From contig NVWB01000001.1 of assembly GCA_002733575.1 (NCBI GenBank), positions 62,001 through 126,000 of the forward strand: a stretch of 64,000 nt of DNA, given 5' to 3'. Position numbers and translations under genes: made by a program. The DNA is from Blastopirellula sp. (GTDB lineage Bacteria; Planctomycetota; Planctomycetia; Pirellulales; Pirellulaceae). Of this stretch, positions 9,534 to 18,343 are shown in pieces; the stretch's first letter is position 1; every line of letters begins with the position of its first letter. The notes beneath the pieces are model-generated. The model ran no database searches, was not told where the DNA came from, and saw only the letters and a list, made by a program, of their open reading frames with translations.

Positions 9534-12500
9534 GCGATTCCGTTTCAATAACACCAAGATTTCGCCGATCGGTTCGCCTCGATACCGATTTTGCCTCGGC
9601 AACTGCAATTGATGGCTTTCACTGTCCGGCTTCTTTCCAAGCGGCCGTGACCTTTATGGCCGCGCACATCGCTGATACGGAACAAGGTGCATTTACGTGG
9701 ACCGGGCCTTATGGCGGCGGCAAGTCGAGCCTGGCGGTTGCGCTTGCCTGTCTTTTTGGTGCACCCAAGCAGATACGAGAACAGGCCGCGTCCTTGTTTG
9801 GCGAGCCAGTGATCGCCGCGTTGAAGGACGCCCTGCCCTATTTCCCATCTCGCTGGGATGTGCTGCCGCTGGTCACTGAACGCCGCTCAATTGCGATACA
9901 GCTTGCAGAGCTTCTAGATCTCACTGTCTCATCAAGTGCATCGGACATCTTAAAAGAAATCGAACGCAGAACGACGGATCGCGGACTTCTTTTGATCATG
10001 GATGAGCTTGGTCGCGGGTTAGAGGCGGCAGCCGACGGAGAAGGCGACCTCCATCTCCTGCAGGACATCGCTGAACTCGCAGCTCGCAGCCAGGGCAAGT
10101 TCATATTCCTCGGAATCCTGCACCAAGCCTTCGAGGAATATGCTGAGCGCCTCGGTCGCAAAGCGCGCGATTCCTGGGCGAAAATTCAGGGGCGGTTTGT
10201 CGATATTTCGATCTCGGTATCGCTTGAGGAGACTATCGAACTAATTGGCGAGGCGCTCGGGCATGAACGCGCTGTCCGCAAAGCTATCCCATTGGCCGAA
10301 GATTGCGTCGAGCAATTGCGCCCCGCACGCAAAAAAACCGAAGCGAAGCGGATGGCCGGAAAGCTTGCACGTACTGCCCCTCTTCACCCGCTGACGGCTT
10401 GCTTGGTGGGTCCGCTCTCACGGCGACGTTTTGGTCAGAACCAACGAAGCGTGTTCTCCTTTCTAAGTTCTGCCGAGCCTTTCGGGTTGCAGGATGCCCT
10501 CAATAAAGAAGCCGTCGATGGTACCTACCCGCCGCATCTTTTGTGGAATTACCTACAGGCCAATTTTGAAGCTGCCATTCTGTCATCACCGGACGGGCGT
10601 CGGTGGGCATTGGCGCATGACGTTCTTGAACGATGTGTAGCGCGCGGTGCAGGTGATCTTGAACAATATGTATTGAAAACCATTGCGATTTTTGAACTGC
10701 TCAAAGACCGCTCGGGACTTGCGACAAATCTTGATACGATTGCACTGGCGCTCAATGATACCAATCGTTCAGATGTAGAGGCGGCGCTCGCACGCCTCGA
10801 ACAGCAATCCGAAATCGTTTTCCGGAAACACACAGGCATATACGTGCTCTACGCGGGATCGGATTTTGACGTCGAGGCTCGTTTGGGGGAAATTCTGTCG
10901 GAACCGACAGACATTGATCTTAACATGGTTCGCTTGCTGGCTGATCTCCAACCGATGCTGGCGAAGCGCCATCATGAGGAAACAGGCGCGATGCGATGGT
11001 TCGAGATGTCTATCGACCCCGCATCCGAGTTGGAGGATTTCAAGCCGCCTAAATACGCCCAGGACATCTTTGGACGCATCGTGTTTGCATTGCCAATGGA
11101 CGGCGAGAGCCAAGAGGAAACCATCAGCGCATGTGAGCGCGCAGCACGCGCTCAAAGTGCATTTCCGTTGATCATTGGCCACCATGCTGACGCAGCCAAA
11201 CTTCTCGATCTTGCGCGGGAACTTGCAGGACTCAACGCTTTGGAACGGAAATTTCCAGAGCTCCGGGGTGACCCGATTGCACGGCGGGAAATCGATGCCC
11301 GTATCACAGAGGTCCGTCAGAAGCTTGAGGATATACTTCATGCCCTGATCGACGAATGTCAGTGGTTTGTTGCAGATCAGAAAGCGCAACGCCTGACCAA
11401 GCGTCTCTTGAACGAGCAGTTATCCACCCTGGCGGATTCGATCTTCAGCGATGGACCACTTATCCGCAATGAGCTTCTAAATTGCTCTGAACCATCCTCA
11501 AATGCGGTTAGTGCGCGAACCAAACTCATGAAACGCATGGCAATGCGCGGTTCCGATATCAATCTTGGGTTTGACGGGAAGAATTATCCCGCAGAACGCG
11601 GGCTCTACATATCCCTCCTGCAGGAAACTGGAATTCATGTTGAGGGCGATTTTGGCGCTCCTTCCAAAGGCGACACGCTGTATCCATTGTGGCAAGTGGC
11701 TGACAGTCTGCTCTCATCAGTGCAGGGAGTTGTGGGAGCCGATAAGGTAATTCAGGCTTGGGGTAAGGGCCCGATTGGGTTGAAGGCCGGACTTGGACCG
11801 GTGTACTTGTCTGCCTATATTTTGTCGCGTCGTGATCGCGTCGCGGTTTACGGCGAAGGTATCTTTCAAGCGAGCTTCAATGAACTTTGTGTTGAATTTC
11901 TTGCGCGTGCCACCAAGGACATTGGTCTGCGCCGGGTTGAGATGGAAGGCTTTGTTGGAGACACGCTTGAGACCCTCGGTGGACTTTTAAAAATCAAAAG
12001 GCCTGCCGAACCTCTTTTGGTTGCACGAACAATTATTGGTGAGTTCGATTCGCTGGTGCCTTGGACTTCCAGAACCCAATCGCTTTCCCCCCAGACACTC
12101 AGGGTACGCGAAATTCTCAAACGCGCCAGTGATCCCAACAAACTCTTGTTTGATGATTTACCTCGCCTGACCAAGCCTTTGGCCGATGGCAGCTTTGATG
12201 CGAAAGCAACGGCAGTCCTGCTCAGAGATGCACTAGCAGAAATGCGCGCTGCCTATCCAAAAGTGCTCGATGATTTGAAAGATCTGATGCTGCGGGAACT
12301 GGACGTGCGCAGCCACAGCGAGGACGCTTTCAAAGACTTGCGCGACAGATCAGACAACATCCGGAATATTGGTGGCGACTTGCGCCTAGAGGCTTTCGTC
12401 GGACGACTGACGCAGTTTCACGGCACGCGCGAGGATATGGAAGGGCTTGCTGGTGTCGCTGTAAACAAGCTTCCCAGAGACTGGAACGACGGCGATCGCG

Positions 12501-12820
12501 AACGCGCTGCCGTCGGCCTTACCGAGCTTGCGACTGAATTTCTAAAGACAGAAACAATGGCTCGGGTGAAAGGTCGCAAAGATAGGCGCCATGCCATGGC
12601 CGTTGTGGTTGGCAAGGAGAACATGCCGCATTCGCTTTTTAGCGAATTCCAAGTTGCCGATGTCGATTGGCATGATGTCGAAACACTGGCTGGAACTCTT
12701 GATCGCGTTTTGAAAGAAGCCGATCATCAGAGCCGCGAGATTATTCTGGCAGCTTTGATCGAGGTCACATCCAAATACCTCAATACAAGCGATGAACTCC
12801 GCGTGGGAGAACGGGCATGA
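9530..12820 (+). CDS. sspC: SspC-like large P-loop ATPase
   Basis: This 1096-residue protein has a Walker A motif GPYGGGKSS at residues 59-67 and a Walker B-like IMDELGRG with the acidic pair at about 158-159. The rest is long and mostly helical, without another domain I can name. In SspABCD systems the third modification gene encodes an ATPase acting with SspB and SspD, which fits this position. The gene overlaps sspB (ATGA at 9530) and sspD (ATGA at 12817). The assignment rests mainly on gene order and the P-loop; BREX-type ATPases are a distant alternative, but no pglZ or methylase is present. Confidence 0.75.
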   Translation: MSDSVSITPRFRRSVRLDTDFASATAIDGFHCPASFQAAVTFMAAHIADTEQGAFTWTGPYGGGKSSLAVALACLFGAPKQIREQAASLFGEPVIAALKDALPYFPSRWDVLPLVTERRSIAIQLAELLDLTVSSSASDILKEIERRTTDRGLLLIMDELGRGLEAAADGEGDLHLLQDIAELAARSQGKFIFLGILHQAFEEYAERLGRKARDSWAKIQGRFVDISISVSLEETIELIGEALGHERAVRKAIPLAEDCVEQLRPARKKTEAKRMAGKLARTAPLHPLTACLVGPLSRRRFGQNQRSVFSFLSSAEPFGLQDALNKEAVDGTYPPHLLWNYLQANFEAAILSSPDGRRWALAHDVLERCVARGAGDLEQYVLKTIAIFELLKDRSGLATNLDTIALALNDTNRSDVEAALARLEQQSEIVFRKHTGIYVLYAGSDFDVEARLGEILSEPTDIDLNMVRLLADLQPMLAKRHHEETGAMRWFEMSIDPASELEDFKPPKYAQDIFGRIVFALPMDGESQEETISACERAARAQSAFPLIIGHHADAAKLLDLARELAGLNALERKFPELRGDPIARREIDARITEVRQKLEDILHALIDECQWFVADQKAQRLTKRLLNEQLSTLADSIFSDGPLIRNELLNCSEPSSNAVSARTKLMKRMAMRGSDINLGFDGKNYPAERGLYISLLQETGIHVEGDFGAPSKGDTLYPLWQVADSLLSSVQGVVGADKVIQAWGKGPIGLKAGLGPVYLSAYILSRRDRVAVYGEGIFQASFNELCVEFLARATKDIGLRRVEMEGFVGDTLETLGGLLKIKRPAEPLLVARTIIGEFDSLVPWTSRTQSLSPQTLRVREILKRASDPNKLLFDDLPRLTKPLADGSFDAKATAVLLRDALAEMRAAYPKVLDDLKDLMLRELDVRSHSEDAFKDLRDRSDNIRNIGGDLRLEAFVGRLTQFHGTREDMEGLAGVAVNKLPRDWNDGDRERAAVGLTELATEFLKTETMARVKGRKDRRHAMAVVVGKENMPHSLFSEFQVADVDWHDVETLAGTLDRVLKEADHQSREIILAALIEVTSKYLNTSDELRVGERA

Positions 12821-13650
12821 GTACAACACGACACGTTTTAGGTCTTTCGGGAGGGCGCGATAGCGCTGCTTTGGCCATATTCATGCGTCAAAGACATCCG
12901 GAAATTGAAGTCGAATATTTCTTCACTGACACAGGCAAAGAATTGCCTGAAGTGTACGAGTATCTGACCCGCCTTGAAGGCTATCTTGGCAAGCCAATAC
13001 GACGCTTAAACCCGGATCGGGATTTTGACTTTTGGCTCAAGAGTTACAAGAGCTATCTGCCTTCCGCGCAGTCCCGGTGGTGCACACGCCAGCTCAAGCT
13101 TCGCCCGTTCGAAAAATGGGTGCGTGAGTTTCTTCAAGCTGGTGAAACAGTCATCTCTTATGTCGCGATCCGCAGCGACGAAGAATACCGAGAGGGCTAT
13201 CAGTCAAACAAAGAGAAGCTCCTGGTCAGGTTACCTTTCAAAGATGTCAGCATTGATAAAGCGGGTGTTATTGAGATCCTAGAAGGATCAGGATTAGGAC
13301 TTCCGGATTACTATAGGTGGCGCAGCCGCAGTGGCTGCACATTTTGCTTCTTTCAACAAAAAATCGAATGGGTGCGCTTGCAGAAAGAGCATCCAGAAGC
13401 GTTTGAAGAAGCCAAACGATATGAAAAGACTGCGATTGAGCACGGGTCACCATTCACGTGGAGCCAGGGCGAGTCACTTACCGACCTTGAGCAGCCGGAA
13501 CGTCAGGAACAGATCAGATTGGATCACGAGAAGCGTTTGGCTAGGGCACGCGCGCGAATTCAGGCAAACCCATTGCGCCCAGATACACCGTTGGACTTAG
13601 ACGACGTATACGGCGGAGCTGCCAAAGCATGCCTCACGTGTCACAAGTAA
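12817..13650 (+). CDS. sspD: SspD-like ATP pyrophosphatase (PAPS reductase family)
   Basis: This 277-residue protein has the PP-loop motif SGGRDS at residues 10-15 and an FFTDTGKELPE segment typical of the PAPS reductase/DndC group. Cysteines occur as WCTRQLK, CTFC and C-terminal CLTC, a set that could hold an Fe-S cluster as in DndC. Such enzymes adenylate the DNA backbone and insert sulfur delivered by the cysteine desulfurase. It is coupled to sspC by an ATGA overlap and ends the sspBCD unit. DndC is the alternative name, but dndB, dndD and dndE are absent and a DUF4007 gene is present, which favours Ssp. Confidence 0.85.
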   Translation: MSTTRHVLGLSGGRDSAALAIFMRQRHPEIEVEYFFTDTGKELPEVYEYLTRLEGYLGKPIRRLNPDRDFDFWLKSYKSYLPSAQSRWCTRQLKLRPFEKWVREFLQAGETVISYVAIRSDEEYREGYQSNKEKLLVRLPFKDVSIDKAGVIEILEGSGLGLPDYYRWRSRSGCTFCFFQQKIEWVRLQKEHPEAFEEAKRYEKTAIEHGSPFTWSQGESLTDLEQPERQEQIRLDHEKRLARARARIQANPLRPDTPLDLDDVYGGAAKACLTCHK

Positions 13651-13844
13651 AGGTAAGGGTGAGCTCGTTGACGGCAAGGACCTTTATCAAGTCATTGCTC
13701 CAACGGAATAATCGCCCACAACCGTTGCGGCTTTCAAAGAAGGCACTAGAGTGATTTTCAACAGATAAACTTAACGGGAAAAGGCGAGCAACTTTTCTCT
13801 AAGAGCAATTGACCAACACGACAGGGGCAATCTAGGCAACAACC
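13651..13844 (+). other. Spacer between sspD and the two-ATPase gene
   Basis: This 194-base gap probably carries the promoter for the next two genes. I see no strong terminator hairpin, so read-through from sspBCD is also possible. Confidence 0.4.
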
Positions 13845-16199
13845 ATGTTTACAGTAACAGCGCGTACAGTATTGGAGCTTGGAGCCGAACTCATCTCGTC
13901 GGATGTAATTGCGTTTTATGAACTGATAAAGAACGGTTTTGACGCCAAATCAAAATCTGGCGTTACCATTCGTTTCCAAATCCTTTTGACACAACGCGCC
14001 GCACAAGTAATAGGACGCGCCTCCATACAGGACTTGAGCGAGCTCCGCAATTTTGTGGCTCACCAAATTGAGAGAGGCGCAAGCTCGTCCGTCAAGACCG
14101 CTTTTGAAGATGAGATGGATGAGGCAACTTCCTTGGAAGAGTTGCGTCGCATCGTCAGCGCAGCACCACGGAAGTATAACAGAATAATTGTCGAAGATAC
14201 TGGCGATGGCATGTCAGCAGGCGATCTGAAGAGCGCCTTTCTAGTCATCGGAACTTCCTCTCGACGCGATGCTGTGGCGAAGGCTTTGGACAGCGGCGAA
14301 GAGGCTTCGCCGTATTTGGGTGAAAAGGGTATTGGTCGCCTTAGCGCGATGCGGCTCGGTGACACGCTCAAAGTAATGAGTGCGACTAAGGCCGACACGA
14401 ACCAAAATATCCTCAAGATCGATTGGAACGATTTTTCCGAGCCAGGTCTGATGCTCGAAGATATCGATGTTAAGCCTCGCCGAGGCCCAAAAAAGGAAGA
14501 CCCATCCTACCAAGGAACGAAACTCTATATTGGTGAACTCCAAAAATCTTGGTCGCGCGAAAAAGTCACCGAACTAGGAAAATATGATTTTGCCAGACTG
14601 ATAGATCCCCGGATGCCTCAAAAGCAGCGCCCAAAAGTAACCATCTTCTACAATGATGAGCGCATTGCCATTCCCAGACTACCGAGCTCTTTACTTGAAG
14701 CTGCTCATGCAACGATGATGGGCCGATTTGAGTATATCGAAGGTGAGCCCATTTTGACATGCAATGCCGAAGTGAAAGACTTGGAGTTCGAGCATCCTCC
14801 TGAGACCCACACATATGTGCTCGGGTCGAAAGAAATGGAAGGCGTGTTCAGCGATGAGCTTGGTGAAGTCCTTGACGACGCCCTAGAGGAGTTGGGACCA
14901 TTCGAGTTCGAACTTTACTGGTACAATCGTCGAAGGTTGAGCCGGGTCGATAGCACTGGACAAAACAAATCTCTTCGGGAATTGCAGGATCAATGGTCTG
15001 GGATTATGCTCTTTAGAGATGGCTTTCGGGTCTTTCCATATGGAGAAGATCGCGATGACTGGTTGGATTTGGATCGCAAAGCGCTGAGGCGCAGTGGCTA
15101 TCTCTTCAACAAGACACAATTCATCGGACGCATATCGATATCTCGAACCAAGAACCCACATCTGATCGACCAAACAAATCGCGAAGGTCTTCGTGAAAAC
15201 GAAGAGCAGCAAGCTTTCCTAAATATTGTGAAGTGGGCGACGCAATATGCATTCGGCGACGCATTCGCAACAACGGAGCGAGAGCACAAGCCACAGAAGA
15301 CGAAAATTGTTGGCGCTGCGAGCCGCCTGAAGACTCTGGAAGGACGTGTAAAAACCGCCGTCAGCGGGCTCCGCGACGTTTTGCCGCCTGATCAAACGAA
15401 GCCGGTCGATGAAGTCCAACACACGCTCCAAGAACTACTTGCATTTGCTGAGGCCTTGCGAGGACGAATTGATGAGGCGGAAAAGGAGGGTCGGCAGCTA
15501 CTAGACATGGCAGGCGTCGGATTGATGGTAGAGGTCGTTGCACACGAGCTGGCTCGATCCTCTGAAAACGCTCTTGATGTCCTAGGTGCGCTGAAAAATG
15601 CTGATGTGTCTGATGAGGTAAGATCACAACTTTCAACATTGCAGTCTGCTCTAAAGTCTCTCAGTAAAAGAATCCGTATCCTGGATCCCATGAGTATTTC
15701 TGGCCGCCAAACACGAGAGGCGTTCGATCTAAAGAAAGTTGTCGGCGAGGTTTTGGACGCGCATCAATCGCAATTTGATCGCGAAAACATTACAGTTATA
15801 CGCAACGACGACAGCGCGCCTGTCCGCGTGCATGCTGTCCAAGGGATGGTCATCCAAGTTCTTGAGAACCTGATATCAAATTCTGTGCATTGGTTAGATG
15901 TACGTGGTCGTCGCGAAGCCAATCTTAGCCCGACCATTCGAATATCAGTTGAAGCAAACCCTCCCCTCATTACCTTCGAAGACAATGGGCAAGGGATCAG
16001 CTCTGAGAATTCTGACAAGGTATTTCACCCGTTCTTTTCTCTGAAGGAAAAGCGCAAGAGACGGGGACTGGGTTTATATATTGCGCGTGAGATCGCTTCA
16101 TATCACAAGGGATCCCTTTCATTATCCAACCATGTGGATGAAGAAACGAACCGTCTCCATCGTTTTTTGTTTGAGCTGCCTGAGGAAGCAAGCCGATGA
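13845..16199 (+). CDS. Protein with two GHKL ATPase domains (MORC/Hsp90-like and histidine-kinase-like)
   Basis: This 784-residue protein has two ATP-binding folds. The N-terminal one shows N-box ELIKNGFDA (26-34), EDTGDGM (117-123) and GEKGIGRLS (159-167), as in MORC/Hsp90 ATPases. The C-terminal part reads like a histidine kinase: an H-box-like VVAHELARS with His at 567, N-box ENLISNS (about 672), EDNGQGIS and GLGLYIA (about 740). The middle 200-450 looks like an S5-type and linker region. No transmembrane segment is visible, so it should be cytoplasmic. It overlaps the receiver-like gene by ATGA. I infer that the pair forms a phosphorelay that senses infection or controls an effector; this is untested. 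Confidence 0.75.
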   Translation: MFTVTARTVLELGAELISSDVIAFYELIKNGFDAKSKSGVTIRFQILLTQRAAQVIGRASIQDLSELRNFVAHQIERGASSSVKTAFEDEMDEATSLEELRRIVSAAPRKYNRIIVEDTGDGMSAGDLKSAFLVIGTSSRRDAVAKALDSGEEASPYLGEKGIGRLSAMRLGDTLKVMSATKADTNQNILKIDWNDFSEPGLMLEDIDVKPRRGPKKEDPSYQGTKLYIGELQKSWSREKVTELGKYDFARLIDPRMPQKQRPKVTIFYNDERIAIPRLPSSLLEAAHATMMGRFEYIEGEPILTCNAEVKDLEFEHPPETHTYVLGSKEMEGVFSDELGEVLDDALEELGPFEFELYWYNRRRLSRVDSTGQNKSLRELQDQWSGIMLFRDGFRVFPYGEDRDDWLDLDRKALRRSGYLFNKTQFIGRISISRTKNPHLIDQTNREGLRENEEQQAFLNIVKWATQYAFGDAFATTEREHKPQKTKIVGAASRLKTLEGRVKTAVSGLRDVLPPDQTKPVDEVQHTLQELLAFAEALRGRIDEAEKEGRQLLDMAGVGLMVEVVAHELARSSENALDVLGALKNADVSDEVRSQLSTLQSALKSLSKRIRILDPMSISGRQTREAFDLKKVVGEVLDAHQSQFDRENITVIRNDDSAPVRVHAVQGMVIQVLENLISNSVHWLDVRGRREANLSPTIRISVEANPPLITFEDNGQGISSENSDKVFHPFFSLKEKRKRRGLGLYIAREIASYHKGSLSLSNHVDEETNRLHRFLFELPEEASR

Positions 16200-18193
16200 C
16201 CTTAGAAGAAATCTTGAAAGACAAAGGTATTTCTCGCGCACTTATTGTAGATGACTGTTTTGATGAAATTCCGTTGGCCAATGATCTTGCTGATATTGAT
16301 GCCCAATGGGCAAACTTCCACGATGATTGGGACGATGACATCGAGATCGCTGTGGGGAGTGTGTACGAAGGCAATTTGGATGAGCCATACGAGCTACGAA
16401 GTAATGATGCCTATGTTGAAGCTCTTTGGAACTTACGAAAAAACATCGGGGCCGAAGCAATTTTCGAAGATTATGAGGCGGCACAACGTTTCGATATTGA
16501 AGCGGTTGCACGCCTCGAAGCATATCTTGGAGAACTCGGATTAAACTGTGTGCGGGCCGGCAGAGCATTTGCAGATCAGCCCGTTGAAACGGACCTGATT
16601 GTAATCGACCTTTTTCTTGGTGCCACTCAGGACCCGGGCGCAGCAGACCTGTCAAAAAGCGGCCTGAGCAGAGTGGCCAAGCAGTACGGGCCAGAAATGC
16701 CGCCAGTTATCCTCTTCTCAAACAGCTCCCGGCTCGCGCACAAGAAGGAAGAGTATCGCGACGTTGTCGGTCTTCTAGAGTCGGGTTTTCGTATCCTAGG
16801 TAAGTCGGAATTGAAGACTGACGGCGCACTTAAGCGACAGCTTGAGCGATTGGTCGTCAATCGCAATGAGACCAAAGCTCTAGCTGGTTTTTTGGACGCG
16901 TTGGAAAAAGGGATGGCAGAAGCGTCAAATCGAACGCTTTCTCTGATGCGGGGCATGAATCTCTCTGACCTGTCACAAGTTCGACAATTGCTTTTGGAAT
17001 TCGAGGGCAAGGCGATGGGGGCCTACCTCGTTGATGTTTTTGATCGTGTTTTGCAATACGAAATCGAGGGTCAGGAAGCAATTATCGCTGCCGCCGATGA
17101 ATTGAGCAAGCTCGACGAGCTTAGCCCCGGTCCGCCCTATTTGGCGGGCGAAATCAAAACGCAAGATTTGGTCGCACGGATGATTTCTCAGGCCGGTGCT
17201 AGATTGCCTTTGGGTGGGAGCGACGCTTTTCCGGTGGTGTTTGGAGATGTTTTCATTGAGATAAATGAGCAAGTTGATGACAACGAACTTCATCTGCAAG
17301 CTGATCAACAGCTTGGGGTCGTAGATGAAGCACAAGAAGCCGTCGTTGTCCCGCAACAAGATGAATCCTCTGAAGTCTTCTTAGTAGTGACACCCGCGTG
17401 CGATCTTGTCCGAGGGGCAGCAGAGTCCGTTCTTCTACTGAAAGGGCGGTTTCGCCCAATCACGGATCAAAGTTGGCTCTATAAGGGTGACAGAAGCCCT
17501 GCGGTTTCAATTCAAGGCACGTTGTGCCGTATCGATTGGGATCTTCAAAAATACCAAACGAGGGAGTTCTCCAACATCAAGGGCGCGATCGACAAGGGTG
17601 AACTGGTCAGAGTCGCACGCCTTCGTCAGCCTCACACCCTCGAATTACAGCAGAAACTACTGACATCATTGGGACGGGTCGGTTTGCCTGCACCCATGCC
17701 TGCAAGCATCAAGACAACAATTGATGCATACATTTACGGAGCCGATCGGAAGATCAAGCGGGTCGAAGTGCCTGAACTTTCTGTGGGAAGTGCCTGTTTC
17801 GTTGGACGAGACAAGGATGCGAACAGGGTTGTGAGTTTGGTTCTAGCAGAAGCTGCCTGTGAAAATGTCCTAAAAGCGCTCGACAACTTATCTGAAGATG
17901 ACGTCCATGCCTCCGGCAAAGCCGCGCTCAAAGCGATGACATCCTCAACCGAGCTTATTCAGCGGCTGGAAGCCGGCGTCCAACTCAAAAGCCCGGATGA
18001 AGGAGCTTCAAAGGAGATCAAGGTCGAGACCAAGGGGGGACAGGTGACAGTATTGCACCTAATTTGGAATGGCGAACAACCTCCGGACGAACAACCGGTA
18101 AAAAGCAAATTGTTGCAGGGGCTGGTTTTTCATGTGCGGACGCATTCAGAGCAACTAGAGCAAGCAAATATGCCAACTGAACAAGAAGCCTGA
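16196..18193 (+). CDS. Receiver-like protein with long unknown C-terminal region
   Basis: The first 210 of 665 residues look like a divergent receiver domain: the acidic pair VDD at 18-20, a phospho-acceptor candidate Asp138 in VIDLFLG, a Ser-rich strand end in VILFSNSS, and the conserved lysine in ILGKSEL (Lys203). A large insertion (about 30-110) separates the acidic pair from the acceptor. The remaining 450 residues match no domain I know; they contain an acidic stretch near 355-395 and a TPACDLVRG segment. No DNA-binding output domain is evident, so this is not an ordinary response regulator. It is coupled to the kinase-like gene (ATGA), its likely phosphodonor. Confidence 0.65.
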   Translation: MTLEEILKDKGISRALIVDDCFDEIPLANDLADIDAQWANFHDDWDDDIEIAVGSVYEGNLDEPYELRSNDAYVEALWNLRKNIGAEAIFEDYEAAQRFDIEAVARLEAYLGELGLNCVRAGRAFADQPVETDLIVIDLFLGATQDPGAADLSKSGLSRVAKQYGPEMPPVILFSNSSRLAHKKEEYRDVVGLLESGFRILGKSELKTDGALKRQLERLVVNRNETKALAGFLDALEKGMAEASNRTLSLMRGMNLSDLSQVRQLLLEFEGKAMGAYLVDVFDRVLQYEIEGQEAIIAAADELSKLDELSPGPPYLAGEIKTQDLVARMISQAGARLPLGGSDAFPVVFGDVFIEINEQVDDNELHLQADQQLGVVDEAQEAVVVPQQDESSEVFLVVTPACDLVRGAAESVLLLKGRFRPITDQSWLYKGDRSPAVSIQGTLCRIDWDLQKYQTREFSNIKGAIDKGELVRVARLRQPHTLELQQKLLTSLGRVGLPAPMPASIKTTIDAYIYGADRKIKRVEVPELSVGSACFVGRDKDANRVVSLVLAEAACENVLKALDNLSEDDVHASGKAALKAMTSSTELIQRLEAGVQLKSPDEGASKEIKVETKGGQVTVLHLIWNGEQPPDEQPVKSKLLQGLVFHVRTHSEQLEQANMPTEQEA

Positions 18194-18343
18194 TGTGCAA
18201 ACCTTTTTACGCTTAACACTTCGACGCACTGTGCGGATATCAGTGAGGGTGGTAGACTTTATGGCTAGATCCATGAACAATAACCGGGCTCCAGAGCAAG
18301 GATCCTTCCTTCGGATTCTCATTCGTTGGAAGGACTCCGCTGC
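18194..18343 (+). other. Spacer before the helicase operon
   Basis: These 150 bases separate the kinase/receiver pair from the helicase unit. The stretch holds GGAAGGA just before the helicase GTG; no clear terminator hairpin is visible. Confidence 0.4.

Noticed and set aside
10769-11389. 206-codon open frame on the minus strand inside sspC
   Set aside because: It is a shadow of the sspC coding frame, with no ribosome site and no family resemblance.
7377-13650. Assignment as a Dnd (dndABCDE) cluster
   Set aside because: Only the cysteine desulfurase and ATP pyrophosphatase fit; dndB, dndD and dndE are missing, and a DUF4007 protein with a large P-loop ATPase points to Ssp.
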